From: Mucilaginibacter pineti | GTDB lineage: Bacteria > Bacteroidota > Bacteroidia > Sphingobacteriales > Sphingobacteriaceae | Assembly: GCF_900101875.1 (NCBI RefSeq) | Contig: NZ_FNAI01000016.1 | Coordinates: 1-64,000 of the forward strand | DNA: 64,000 nt | Direction of reading: 5' to 3' | Part shown: in pieces, positions 1-8,237 of the stretch | Layout of the letters: each line of letters opens with the position of its first letter | Numbering within the stretch: the first letter of the stretch is position 1 | Position numbers and translations under genes: made by a program | The notes under the pieces: model-generated | What the model was told of the DNA's origin: nothing | The model's database searches: none | The model's input: the letters and a program-made list of their open reading frames with translations, nothing else

Positions 1-87
1 GGCTCTCTACTTTCGCATTTCCCCTTTATCTCCCCCCCTCCAATAACCTTTCTAAGAACAATTCCCCGCTATCTCGTTTGCGGGTTG

Positions 88-118
88 CAAAGGTAAGGAG
101 AGTTTCCTTTTTTGCAAG
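88..118 (-). promoter_or_regulatory. Strong leftward Bacteroidota-type promoter at the window edge
   Basis: Read on the minus strand, a -33-like CTTG (115-118) is followed by 19 bases and a perfect -7 box TACCTTTG (88-95), fitting the Bacteroidota consensus TTTG-N19-TAnnTTTG. The transcript would run out of the window to the left. Its leader carries a small GC hairpin (CCCGC/GCGGG, about 64-84) and a GTTCTTAGA stretch that resembles an rRNA antitermination boxA. An rRNA operon or other highly expressed gene to the left is an inference only, as no coding sequence is visible. Confidence 0.45.
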
Positions 119-636
119 TTGTTTTTAACAATTACTTAACAAATGCACATAAGGCACTAATAATCAATCCGAAAAAATTCAGCGAATGGCGAAAAAGATA
201 CTTTTTAAGGCCTCCCCAAGTAATAGAGGTCTTAAAAACAGCCAACATAGTACGTAATCATAGGGAACGAAAGATCTATTCTCGGATTTTAATAACATAC
301 AATAGATCCTTCACTACGTTCAGGATAATAAACTTTTAGCTTAATCTTCTTAATACTTCCAGTCCCAAGCCATGTCACTGCGAAAAATACTGCTGCTCTT
401 ATTATTATATAGTACCTTTACATAAGGTATAATTACTGTACTTATATATGCATGCGCAACAAAAGTAAAAGCGTCTATACTACTATAGTATATACATTAG
501 TTAATACCTTTATATATACTACACATTGCAGCAGCTTAATTACCATTAATAAATCACAATAGTTAAAAGATGTTAAATACTCCTTTGTATATATAAGGAG
601 CCGAAACGGCGTTATATATTAGCACCTAAATAAATA
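119..636. other. AT-rich intergenic region without a recognisable gene
   Basis: This stretch between a leftward promoter and the bamD promoter is very AT-rich with many TATATA runs. The only open frame of any length (112-339) begins in the promoter, has no family resemblance that I recognise and looks like chance. The AT-rich tract directly upstream of the leftward promoter could act as an upstream activating element. I see no RNA gene or clear hairpin in it. Confidence 0.5.
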
Positions 637-668
637 ATTGACTGATTTATATTATTCACCTATCTTTG
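637..668 (+). promoter_or_regulatory. bamD promoter, -7 box almost touching the start codon
   Basis: ATTG (637-640), a 20-base spacer and a perfect -7 box TATCTTTG (661-668) fit the Bacteroidota promoter consensus. The bamD ATG is at 673, only four bases after the box, so the transcript would have no or almost no leader. The start is fixed by the signal peptide that follows it. Confidence 0.5.
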
Positions 669-672
669 CAAA

Positions 673-1599
673 ATGTTTAAAAAGCAACTAACGTTATTAG
701 CCAGTGTTTTAGCCCTGTTATTTATTACACTTGGCGGTTGTAAAAGCAAATACGAAAAGTTAAAAGCAAGTAACGATTACGCCAAAAAATACCAAGAGGC
801 CATTAAATACTATAACAAAAAGGACTATACAAAGGCTTTGGGGTTATTTGATGTTTTGGTTGAGCGTTATCATGGCCGCAGCGGTGCCGAGGATTTGTTT
901 TACTATTATGCCTTCACCAACTATAAATTAAAGGACTATACATCGGCAAGGTTTCACTTTAAAACATTTGCAGATACTTATCCATCGAGCCCAAGGGCCG
1001 AGGAATGTCGCTTTTTTTCGGCATATTGTTATTATCTCGATTCGCCAAACTTCTCGCTTGATCAGGAAAATACGGTAAAGGCTATTGAAACCCTACAGTT
1101 GTTCATTAATCTTTATCCTAAAAGCGATCGTGTTACCGAGGCCAGCAAGCTGATACAGAACCTGCGCGATAAGCTGGAAATGAAGGCTTACGAAAACGCA
1201 AAGCTGTACCTTATTATCAGCGATTATCAATCGGCAGTTATTGCATTTAACAATGCATTACGCGATTATCCGGATACTAAATTTGGCGAAGAGATGGAAT
1301 ATCTGATCGTAAAATCGCAGTATTTATATGCCAGCCATAGCTTTGAATTTAAACAGGAAGATCGTTTTACGCAAACTATTGCCTACGCTGATCAATTTAT
1401 CGACAAATACCCTAACAGCAAATACAGCAGCGAAGTTAAGGGGTATAATAAAGACAGCCAGGCAGGTATTCAGGAAGCAAAGCGCTATATTGCCGAAGCT
1501 ACGAACAACAATCGTTTGGCCAAAAAATTAGCATCGAAAGATACGGTGAAAGCACAACCACCATCAGAAAAGAATCAGAATCAAAAAATACCATATTAA
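673..1599 (+). CDS. bamD: Outer membrane protein assembly factor BamD
   Basis: Lipoprotein of the BAM complex, which folds and inserts beta-barrel proteins into the outer membrane together with BamA. The protein has 308 residues, close to the family size. A short positively charged start, a hydrophobic stretch and the lipobox LGGC (lipid-bearing Cys23) mark it as a lipoprotein. Residues about 35-250 form TPR-type helical repeats, with the recurring pattern Y-x-x-A-x-x-x-F seen for example in YTKALGLFDVLVERY. The C-terminus is polar and Lys/Gln-rich. The rpoZ-like gene follows 10 bases downstream, the usual order in Bacteroidota, so the two are probably co-transcribed from the promoter at 637-668. 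Confidence 0.9.
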   Translation: MFKKQLTLLASVLALLFITLGGCKSKYEKLKASNDYAKKYQEAIKYYNKKDYTKALGLFDVLVERYHGRSGAEDLFYYYAFTNYKLKDYTSARFHFKTFADTYPSSPRAEECRFFSAYCYYLDSPNFSLDQENTVKAIETLQLFINLYPKSDRVTEASKLIQNLRDKLEMKAYENAKLYLIISDYQSAVIAFNNALRDYPDTKFGEEMEYLIVKSQYLYASHSFEFKQEDRFTQTIAYADQFIDKYPNSKYSSEVKGYNKDSQAGIQEAKRYIAEATNNNRLAKKLASKDTVKAQPPSEKNQNQKIPY

Positions 1600-1609
1600 A
1601 AAAATAAAT

Positions 1610-1942
1610 ATGACAGCAAATAACACCAACAAACCAGCGGTAGCAAGCAGCACTGTAACACGTGATTTACGCGAGCTGGATGTAAAAACTCAAAATATAT
1701 ATGAGTCGCTTGTAATTATGTCAAAAAGGGCGAACCAGATATCAAACAACATTAAAGAAGAGTTGCACCAGAAACTTTCTGAATTTGCGTCGTCAAATGA
1801 TAACCTTGAAGAAGTGTTTGAAAACCGCGAGCAAATTGAGATCTCTAAATACTACGAGAAATTGCCAAAACCATCACTGGTTGCAGTTCAGGAGTTTTTA
1901 GACGATAAAATTTACTATCGTAACCCGTCTAAAGAAGCATAA
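1610..1942 (+). CDS. rpoZ: DNA-directed RNA polymerase omega subunit, Bacteroidota type
   Basis: Small RNA polymerase subunit that helps fold and hold the beta' subunit. The 110-residue product has the omega-type helical core (about residues 15-65: DLRELDVKTQNIYESLVIMS then KRANQISNNIKEEL) and the extended acidic/aromatic tail (YEKLPKPSLVAVQEFLDDKI) typical of the Bacteroidota version, which diverges strongly from E. coli RpoZ. Its place between bamD and coaBC is conserved in the phylum and supports the call. An inverted-repeat element follows it. Confidence 0.82.
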   Translation: MTANNTNKPAVASSTVTRDLRELDVKTQNIYESLVIMSKRANQISNNIKEELHQKLSEFASSNDNLEEVFENREQIEISKYYEKLPKPSLVAVQEFLDDKIYYRNPSKEA

Positions 1943-1947
1943 GCTTC

Positions 1948-2078
1948 GAAAGTCAAAATTTAAAAGTCAAAATTCAAAAGTGATCTGCATGATTGCTTTG
2001 GGTTTTGGCTTTTGTTTTTTTAGCTATATTCACATTATTAATTCAGGTGTCTATTTTTGAATTTTAACTTTTGAATTA
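1948..2078. repeat. Inverted-repeat element (AAAGTCAAAATTC-type arms)
   Basis: Left arm 1948-1981 consists of the repeated word AAAGTCAAAATT. The right arm 2053-2078 is its imperfect reverse complement (TTTTTGAATTTTAACTTTTG). About 70 bases of loop separate them. The element fills the gap between rpoZ and coaBC inside what is otherwise a conserved operon. The short repeated word in the arm matches the layout of the elements at 24830, 39091 and 43511 and of the copy inside recN. Confidence 0.7.
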
Positions 2079-2083
2079 AAAAA

Positions 2084-3286
2084 GTGTTAGAAGGTAAAAA
2101 CATCATATTAGGGGTTTGCGGTAGTATAGCCGCCTATAAATCGGCGCTGCTGGTTAGGCTGCTGGTTAAAGCCGGTGCCCATGTGCAAGTGGTGATGACA
2201 CCAGATGCCATTAACTTTATTACGCCCCTTACGCTTTCAACCCTGTCAAAAAAACCGGTGCTTGTTGATTATTTTAAAGCAGATACCGGCGAGTGGAACA
2301 ATCACGTTGAGTTAGGTATCTGGGCCGATATGCTGATCATAGCGCCTGCTACCGCCAATACATTGGCCAAAATGGCTAACGGCCTTTGCGATAATCTGCT
2401 TTCGGCGGTGTACCTATCGGCCAAATGCCCGGTGTACTTTGCCCCGGCGATGGATCTGGATATGTGGCTGCACCCGGCTACCCGCAAAAATGTTAACACC
2501 TTGCAATCGTTTGGGAATACATTGATAGCTCCCGGTAGCGGCGAGCTTGCCAGCGGTTTATATGGCGAAGGCCGGATGGCCGAACCAGATGAGATAGTCG
2601 ACTTTTTAGCATCGACATTAAAAAAAAAACTCCTTTTAGCTAATCATAAAATTGTGGTAACCGCCGGTCCTACCTACGAGGCTATTGACCCGGTGCGCTT
2701 TATTGGCAACCATTCATCGGGCAAGATGGGCTTTGCTATTGCCGATGAGCTGGCCAGCATGGGCGCCAGTGTTACGCTTATCAGCGGACCAACTGCGCAG
2801 ATTAGCAAGCAAACGAATATTAAACGGGTTGACGTTACATCGGCTGCCCAAATGCTGGACGCTTGCCTTACCTACTACAAAAATGCGAAGGTCTGCGTAA
2901 TGAGCGCCGCCGTTGCCGATTATACGCCCGCTACCATTGCGCAGCAAAAGATCAAGAAAAAAGACGGTAGCCTTAACATCGATTTAAAACCAACTGTTGA
3001 TATTTTAAAAACCCTCGGGCAGCAAAAAGCGGATGGGCAGCTATTGGTAGGCTTCGCGCTGGAAACCAACGATGAGGAACTGAACGCAATAAACAAGCTG
3101 GAAAGAAAAAATCTTGATTTTATTGTGCTAAATTCGTTGAATGACGCGGGTGCCGGTTTTAAAAAGGATACCAATAAGATAACCATTATTGACCGTAACC
3201 TGCAAAAAACAACGTTCGACCTTAAAAGCAAGGATGCTGTGGCCCATGATATTTGCCTTAAACTTGCCCAACTAATAAACGGATGA
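2084..3286 (+). CDS. coaBC: Bifunctional phosphopantothenoylcysteine decarboxylase / phosphopantothenate-cysteine ligase
   Basis: Makes 4'-phosphopantetheine for coenzyme A in two steps: ligation of cysteine to phosphopantothenate, then decarboxylation. The 400-residue protein starts at GTG. The N-terminal CoaC flavoprotein domain (about 1-180) shows GSIAAYKS, the NHVELGIWAD segment and PAMDLDMW. The position of the catalytic Cys in E. coli (ACGDxGxGRM) reads Ser here (GELASGLYGEGRM). The C-terminal CoaB domain (about 185-400) has GPTYEAIDPVRFIGNHSSGK and the lysine-rich KIKKKDG motif. Its end overlaps the next gene by four bases, pointing to translational coupling. Confidence 0.93.
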   Translation: MLEGKNIILGVCGSIAAYKSALLVRLLVKAGAHVQVVMTPDAINFITPLTLSTLSKKPVLVDYFKADTGEWNNHVELGIWADMLIIAPATANTLAKMANGLCDNLLSAVYLSAKCPVYFAPAMDLDMWLHPATRKNVNTLQSFGNTLIAPGSGELASGLYGEGRMAEPDEIVDFLASTLKKKLLLANHKIVVTAGPTYEAIDPVRFIGNHSSGKMGFAIADELASMGASVTLISGPTAQISKQTNIKRVDVTSAAQMLDACLTYYKNAKVCVMSAAVADYTPATIAQQKIKKKDGSLNIDLKPTVDILKTLGQQKADGQLLVGFALETNDEELNAINKLERKNLDFIVLNSLNDAGAGFKKDTNKITIIDRNLQKTTFDLKSKDAVAHDICLKLAQLING

Positions 3287-4179
3287 AACCAATAACTGTC
3301 CTTTGTGTGCTTTTTGCCTTATTCGTATACCGGGCCGCAGCGCAGGATTTGAATGCGCGCGTGCAGGTGGTATCGCCAAAGATACAGGTGAGCAACAAGC
3401 GTATTTTCCAAACTCTGGAAAACGCCATGAAGGATTTTTTAAATGGCCGCAAATGGACCGCCGACCCCATACTGCCCCAGGAACGCATCGACTGTAATTT
3501 TGTGCTGAATATTACCAACTGGGATGGCGGAAGCGTTTTCAGCGCCGAACTTCAGGTGCAATCCTCAAGGCCGGTTTATGGATCGTCGTACACATCTACA
3601 TTGCTCAATATTAACGACCGCGATGTTGATTTTACCTATAACGAGGGTCAAACTGTTGACTATAGCGACCAAAATTTTCAAGGTAATTTAAGTTCGGTAA
3701 TGGCTTTTTACGCCTATATTATTGTAGGTATGGATTATGATACCTTTGCCAGATACGGCGGTTCGCAATATTTTGCTGCTGCCCAAAATGTGGTTACCAA
3801 TGCACAAACAGGACCGTATAAAGGCTGGAAAGCTTTCGATGGTAATATAAACCGCTACTGGCTTTCAGAAAACCTCAATAACAAGCTGTACGGCCCGTTG
3901 CGTAGTTTTATGTATGATTATCACCGCAATGGCCTTGATGCCATGGCCGATAACGCCAGCAAAGGTCGCAAAGCAATATCAGTATTGCTGCCCAACCTGC
4001 AGCAGATAGACAGGCAACGCGTTGGCTCCATGTTCCCACTTATTTTTTATACCGCCAAAAGCGACGAATTGGTTTCGCTGTACAGCAAAGCCGACAACCA
4101 GGAACGCCTTCAAGCCATGAACCTGCTCATGCAAACCGACCCTGCAAATGGCAACAAATACCAAACTTTACAGAAGTAG
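3283..4179 (+). CDS. porD: DUF4835 family protein, PorD-like type IX secretion factor
   Basis: A 298-residue exported protein with a signal peptide (residues 1-21, cleavage after RAAAQ region) and no later membrane segment. The pattern of the N-terminal half (LNARVQVVSPKIQ, then CNFVLNITNWDG) and the gene order coaBC-DUF4835 identify the DUF4835 family. This family has been named PorD and linked to the type IX secretion translocon; that role is from family knowledge, not visible in the sequence. It overlaps coaBC by ATGA. In many Bacteroidota recN follows directly, whereas here three genes lie between. Confidence 0.72.
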   Translation: MKPITVLCVLFALFVYRAAAQDLNARVQVVSPKIQVSNKRIFQTLENAMKDFLNGRKWTADPILPQERIDCNFVLNITNWDGGSVFSAELQVQSSRPVYGSSYTSTLLNINDRDVDFTYNEGQTVDYSDQNFQGNLSSVMAFYAYIIVGMDYDTFARYGGSQYFAAAQNVVTNAQTGPYKGWKAFDGNINRYWLSENLNNKLYGPLRSFMYDYHRNGLDAMADNASKGRKAISVLLPNLQQIDRQRVGSMFPLIFYTAKSDELVSLYSKADNQERLQAMNLLMQTDPANGNKYQTLQK

Positions 4180-4223
4180 AGGTTTGCCTTTCGGATAAGC
4201 AACCTGCTCAGCATATCCACGAC

Positions 4224-4412
4224 GACTCACCCCGGCTGCGCGTCGCTGGCCGACCCTCTCTGCAGCTTCGCTGTAAAGAGGGTAAAGACATTTTTTCTTT
4301 TATCTACAGTAGTATATCAATTATTCCATTCCCTAAAAACTCAACTAATCCCTCCCCTCTTTGCGGCTTGCCGCAGAGAGGGTGACCGAGCGTAGCGATG
4401 ATCGGGTGAGTC
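4224..4412. repeat. Inverted-repeat element bounded by GACTCACCC / GGGTGAGTC
   Basis: The ends GACTCACCC (4224) and GGGTGAGTC (to 4412) are inverted. Each roughly 60-base arm also contains a self-complementary CCCTCTCTGC...GAGAGGG hairpin. The second arm, reverse-complemented, aligns with the first over its length with a few changes. It has no coding capacity and lies between the porD and blaI genes. The same end motif and CCCTC hairpins recur in the miaB insertion at 44291-44395. Confidence 0.75.
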
Positions 4413-4493
4413 CTAACCTTAGTTAGTTGCCTCACGCACCTCGATCCCCGCTCCCCGCACCCTCAAAAAAATATTTAACAAATAATTTGCAAA

Positions 4494-4536
4494 TACGAAA
4501 TCCATCGTAGATATTTGTTGTACGAAATAAATCGTA
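4494..4536 (+). promoter_or_regulatory. Paired BlaI-type operators upstream of blaI
   Basis: Two near-identical palindromes of the form TACGA-N6-TCGTA lie at 4494-4509 (TACGAAATCCATCGTA) and 4521-4536 (TACGAAATAAATCGTA), centred 27 bases apart and ending 12 bases before the blaI ATG. The second extends to TTGTACGA/TCGTACAA. Their position suits autorepression of blaI-blaR1 by the winged-helix product, as in bla/mec systems. Binding itself is inferred. Confidence 0.6.
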
Positions 4537-4548
4537 CAACAAATTACA

Positions 4549-4920
4549 ATGAATATTAAACCAACCGAAAGCGAGCTCGAAATTTTACAGGTGATCTGGA
4601 ATAAAGGGCAATGTACTGTTCGCGATGTGCATGAGGTATTGACTGCAACCAAAGATGCCGGCTATACCACCACGCTTAAATTAATGCAGATAATGCACGA
4701 TAAAGGCATGGTTGAACGCGATACCACATCAAAAACGCATTTATATAAAGCTTTATTTACCCAGGAGCAGGCGCAAAGCAACGCTTTGGATAAAATATTG
4801 TCTACTGTGTTTAAAGGTTCTACCTCAAACCTGGTGATCCAGGCCCTCGGGCAGCACCGCGCATCGGCGGATGAGATTGATGCCATCAAAAATTATCTTA
4901 AACAGTTTGATAACAAGTAA
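4549..4920 (+). CDS. BlaI/MecI/CopY family transcriptional repressor
   Basis: A 123-residue protein of the usual BlaI length. The N-terminal winged helix (about 5-75) begins with PTESELEILQVIWNKGQCTV and includes the recognition region GYTTTLKLMQIMHDKGMVER. The C-terminal dimerisation part follows. BlaI repressors bind palindromic operators as dimers and are inactivated by cleavage triggered by a membrane BlaR1 protease, which is encoded 13 bases downstream. No beta-lactamase gene is nearby, so the target is probably something other than antibiotic resistance. Twin palindromes just upstream suggest autoregulation. Confidence 0.88.
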   Translation: MNIKPTESELEILQVIWNKGQCTVRDVHEVLTATKDAGYTTTLKLMQIMHDKGMVERDTTSKTHLYKALFTQEQAQSNALDKILSTVFKGSTSNLVIQALGQHRASADEIDAIKNYLKQFDNK

Positions 4921-4933
4921 AAATTAACCCGTT

Positions 4934-6943
4934 ATGGAAAGTTTATTTTATAACATTAGCCAGGTTTTGGGCATTACGCTTATCCACTCGTTGTGGCAGG
5001 GTTTATTGGTTTGGTTTGTACTGCGCGCGTTACTTAGCCTTGTGCCTACATTATCATCGGTAAAAAAGCATGATCTGGCTATGTTTGGCCTGGTTACCAT
5101 CAGTTCGCTTTTCATTTATACGTTTATAACCCAACTGCAGGCACACACCTGGGTTTACGTTATAGGCGGCGATAATACGGCTATTATGCCACAGCTATTA
5201 AAGCCATTTTTACATCCAAATATTGCCAATACCAACGTAAGCAGCTATTACAGCTATGTTATTGAAGGCTATCTGCCCTATATATCTGCGCTTTACTTTT
5301 TGGGGTTAATATTCAATTTGCTAAAACTGGGCTTAAGCTGGCAACGCATCAGCTTAATTAAGCGCGGGATGATCCCGGCTGATGGTTTGCAGGAATACGC
5401 CGATGGGCTCTGCAAAAAACTGGGTATCAACAAAACCGTATGGATAAACTTTAGCCGCATGGTTGATGTGCCCTGTATGATAGGCTTTTTTAGTCCGATA
5501 GTGTTACTACCAATTACTTTGACTACTTACCTGTCTGCAAAAGAGATAGAGGCTATTTTATTACATGAATTATCGCACATAAAACGTAACGACTACCTGT
5601 TAAACTTACTGCAGCAGGTTATAGGCATATTACTTTTCTTTAACCCCTTTGCCCAATTAATTAACCGTATTATAAACCAGGAACGCGAAAACCATTGCGA
5701 CGATATGGTGATTGAAACCACCGCACAGCCATTAATTTACGCCCAGGCACTTTTAAAACTCGAACAAACCAGGCACACCAATTTTCAGCTGGCACTTGCT
5801 GCCACCGGGAAAAAACATCATTTATTAACCAGAATTGAACGTATCATGAAAACAAACAAACCAATGGGCAACATACGCCACCTGTTAGTGGGTGTTGCTA
5901 TAATGGCCGCCAGCATAAGCAGTATAGCATGGTTAAACCCTACTATAAAAAACGGGAAGATCACCGTAAAAAAAGTTAGCTATCCGCCGGTAATAAAGGC
6001 ATTACTTGCCGATACAGGAGTTAAGAAAGCAAAACCTATTACAAAAACAACGGCACACAAACAGGTAACCACCAAAGCAAAGTCTACGCTTAAAATCAAA
6101 ACCAGTGTTAATATAGGGCCGCAATATGCAGGATTAAATGATCCTGAAATGGACCGTTTAACGGCCGAGATCAGCAGACATGCCGATGCTATTGGTAAAT
6201 ATTATGATAGTCCTGAGTTTCATCAGCAGCAAAAACTAATGGATGAAAAAGCAAAAAACATCCAGGATTATTATAACAGGCCCGAGTTGCAAAAGATGCA
6301 AGCCGAGCAGCAAAAATTGGCCGAGGACTTTCAGAAGAACTGGGGCGAAAACAGTCAATCGGCTAAAATAAGTGCTGAGCTTGGCGAAATAGGTAAGAAA
6401 GTTGGTGCCTATTATAACAGTGCCGAGTTTAAGGAGATGAACGAGCAACTGGAGAAAAAGTACAATATTCCCCACAATCATAATTACAACGACGATGCCA
6501 AGGACGAAAATTACCGTAAATACCAAGCCGAACTGGACAGCAAAGTTTCGCCGGAGGTAAAACAGCAGGCTAAAGAAATGAAGGAATTGGGTGAGCAAAT
6601 GCGTAAGCAATATGATTCACCGGAATTTCATAAAAAACGCGACGAGCTAACTGCCATGGGCGATAGCATGAGAAAAGCCTACAGCAACCGCGACATGAAA
6701 ATTCAGCAAGATGATATGAAAAGACTGGGCGAGCAGATGCGCAAATTCCAGGACAATCCCGAAATGAAAAAGGAACAGGCTAAGTTGCAGGAAGCCAGCA
6801 AAAAACTAAAAGAATATATGAATAGTCCTGCTTTCAAAAAACGCCTGAAGGATTATCAAAAACAAATGGATGTAATGCTTAACGACAAGGATAACTCAAA
6901 AGACTATAATCCTGTGCCCGCACAAGGCATACCAACCAATTAA
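4934..6943 (+). CDS. BlaR1-like M56 family membrane metallopeptidase with a repeat-rich C-terminus
   Basis: A 669-residue integral membrane protease that probably inactivates the upstream repressor. Several transmembrane segments lie in residues 1-130. The zinc motif HELSH is at residues 211-215, followed by a conserved downstream Glu region (NQERENHCDD). A further membrane segment lies near residue 320. The C-terminal half lacks the penicillin-binding sensor domain of true BlaR1. Instead, residues about 410-650 contain roughly eight degenerate 23-residue repeats with the core Y-Y-(D/N)-S-P-E-F followed by charged helix, rich in Lys, Glu and Gln. The signal sensed is unknown. It forms an operon with the repressor gene. 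Confidence 0.83.
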   Translation: MESLFYNISQVLGITLIHSLWQGLLVWFVLRALLSLVPTLSSVKKHDLAMFGLVTISSLFIYTFITQLQAHTWVYVIGGDNTAIMPQLLKPFLHPNIANTNVSSYYSYVIEGYLPYISALYFLGLIFNLLKLGLSWQRISLIKRGMIPADGLQEYADGLCKKLGINKTVWINFSRMVDVPCMIGFFSPIVLLPITLTTYLSAKEIEAILLHELSHIKRNDYLLNLLQQVIGILLFFNPFAQLINRIINQERENHCDDMVIETTAQPLIYAQALLKLEQTRHTNFQLALAATGKKHHLLTRIERIMKTNKPMGNIRHLLVGVAIMAASISSIAWLNPTIKNGKITVKKVSYPPVIKALLADTGVKKAKPITKTTAHKQVTTKAKSTLKIKTSVNIGPQYAGLNDPEMDRLTAEISRHADAIGKYYDSPEFHQQQKLMDEKAKNIQDYYNRPELQKMQAEQQKLAEDFQKNWGENSQSAKISAELGEIGKKVGAYYNSAEFKEMNEQLEKKYNIPHNHNYNDDAKDENYRKYQAELDSKVSPEVKQQAKEMKELGEQMRKQYDSPEFHKKRDELTAMGDSMRKAYSNRDMKIQQDDMKRLGEQMRKFQDNPEMKKEQAKLQEASKKLKEYMNSPAFKKRLKDYQKQMDVMLNDKDNSKDYNPVPAQGIPTN

Positions 6944-6967
6944 GTTTCATCCGATTTCATACATGAG

Positions 6968-7003
6968 AGACCGCCCTGCATAATGCAGGGTGGTCTTTTT
7001 TTG
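6968..7003 (+). terminator. Intrinsic terminator after blaR1
   Basis: GACCgCCCTGCA pairs with TGCAGGGtGGTC around a short TAA loop, followed by a run of seven T. It lies 25 bases after the blaR1 stop. Confidence 0.8.
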
Positions 7004-7058
7004 TATATATAGTTTGCCTATATTTAAGGGGGCGCATATAAATGCACACAAAGGGTTT

Positions 7059-8159
7059 ATGAAGAAACTATTATTAATCATCATCGGTATTTTTTGCTGC
7101 TCGCTTTCATTTGCGCAGCAATATGTTATTAAAGCAACTATTACCGGTTTTAAGGATAGCGCCAAATTCATTTTAACCGATCTGGATGCTGATGCCCCTG
7201 TTGATAGCGCCCTCCTTATAAACAATAAACTAACGCTAACGGGCAAGTTTTTTGATGATATACCCAAAGGCAAATGGCTATCAACAACATATAACGGTAA
7301 ATTTTATTACGTTAATCTGTTTATGGCCAATGATAAAATAAATGTTACCGGCGATATTAAAGATTTTCCATTCTTTTTAAACGTTAGCGGCCCAACGGAA
7401 CAAAATCTATACACGCAGTTGAACAAGCAAACAGCCGCTAATTATCAAAAGCGGAATGAACTTGTTGCCAAATACTTTGAAATAAAAGAGGATACCGCAC
7501 AAGCTAAACACATTTGGAAAGTAATTCACAAGTTAGATGCCAGTACCGATAGTATAAAGCGGAGTTTTATAAACACACATCTTAATTCATACACCGCCCT
7601 AACCGAACTTTATTACCTAAATGACTCCTATAACAGGGATACGCTGCAATTAATGTACAAACGTTTATTGCCTGCATATAAGAACAGTATCTATGGTCAG
7701 CGGTTTCAAAATTACCTGCTGGTTGGCACACCGTTAAAAACCGGCGATACCTATACCGATTTTGAGGGAATAGATAAAACAGGCAAAAATCATAAACTGT
7801 CGGACGTTAAGGGAAAATATGTGCTGCTTGATTTTTCGACAACGTATTGTGGCCCGTGTATGTCGTCGGTTAGTGATATGAAAAAGCTTTCGGAGAAATA
7901 TGGCGATAAGCTGGCCATTATCACTTTTTCATGCGACGCCAATAAAAACATCTGGCTTGCGGGGGTAAACAGGGATAACCCAAGCTGGCTAAGTTTATGG
8001 GATGGTAAAGGCGGTTACGGCAAAACGGTTTTAAAATATGGCGTAACCGGCTACCCTTCTTTTTTCCTGGTAAATCCCGAAGGCAAAATTGTATCTACAA
8101 AGGTAGGATACGATGAAGGATCACTCGAAAAGACCATAGCACCCCTATTAGCTAAATAA
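7059..8159 (+). CDS. Thioredoxin-like (TlpA/AhpC-type) periplasmic protein with DUF4369 N-terminus
   Basis: The start at 7059 is chosen over an upstream in-frame ATG because a clean signal peptide (MKKLLLIIIGIFCCSLSFAQ) begins there and the extra upstream codons overlap the terminator. The 366-residue product has a beta-rich N-terminal region of the DUF4369 type (about 20-120), a helical linker, and a thioredoxin fold from about 225 with the redox motif CGPC (in TTYCGPCMSSV) and the cis-Pro segment GYPSFF. Such proteins are thiol-disulfide reductases of the periplasm in Bacteroidota. The physiological substrate is not known. Confidence 0.85.
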   Translation: MKKLLLIIIGIFCCSLSFAQQYVIKATITGFKDSAKFILTDLDADAPVDSALLINNKLTLTGKFFDDIPKGKWLSTTYNGKFYYVNLFMANDKINVTGDIKDFPFFLNVSGPTEQNLYTQLNKQTAANYQKRNELVAKYFEIKEDTAQAKHIWKVIHKLDASTDSIKRSFINTHLNSYTALTELYYLNDSYNRDTLQLMYKRLLPAYKNSIYGQRFQNYLLVGTPLKTGDTYTDFEGIDKTGKNHKLSDVKGKYVLLDFSTTYCGPCMSSVSDMKKLSEKYGDKLAIITFSCDANKNIWLAGVNRDNPSWLSLWDGKGGYGKTVLKYGVTGYPSFFLVNPEGKIVSTKVGYDEGSLEKTIAPLLAK

Positions 8160-8237
8160 CTTAGTAAATAAATCATTTAATTGCTTTTGCAAAGCCTTAA
8201 TTTGTAATTTAGTACCGCAAACCAAGCGGATACTTTT

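Noticed and set aside
112..339. 75-codon open frame near the left edge
   Set aside because: It begins inside the leftward promoter, has no family likeness, lies in very AT-rich sequence and lacks a promoter of its own.
6236..6610. 124-codon minus-strand frame inside blaR1
   Set aside because: Leu/Phe/Val-rich shadow of the Lys/Glu-rich repeat region; no start region signals.
4549..6943. blaI-blaR1 as a beta-lactam resistance system
   Set aside because: There is no beta-lactamase or penicillin-binding gene nearby and the protease lacks a penicillin-binding sensor domain.
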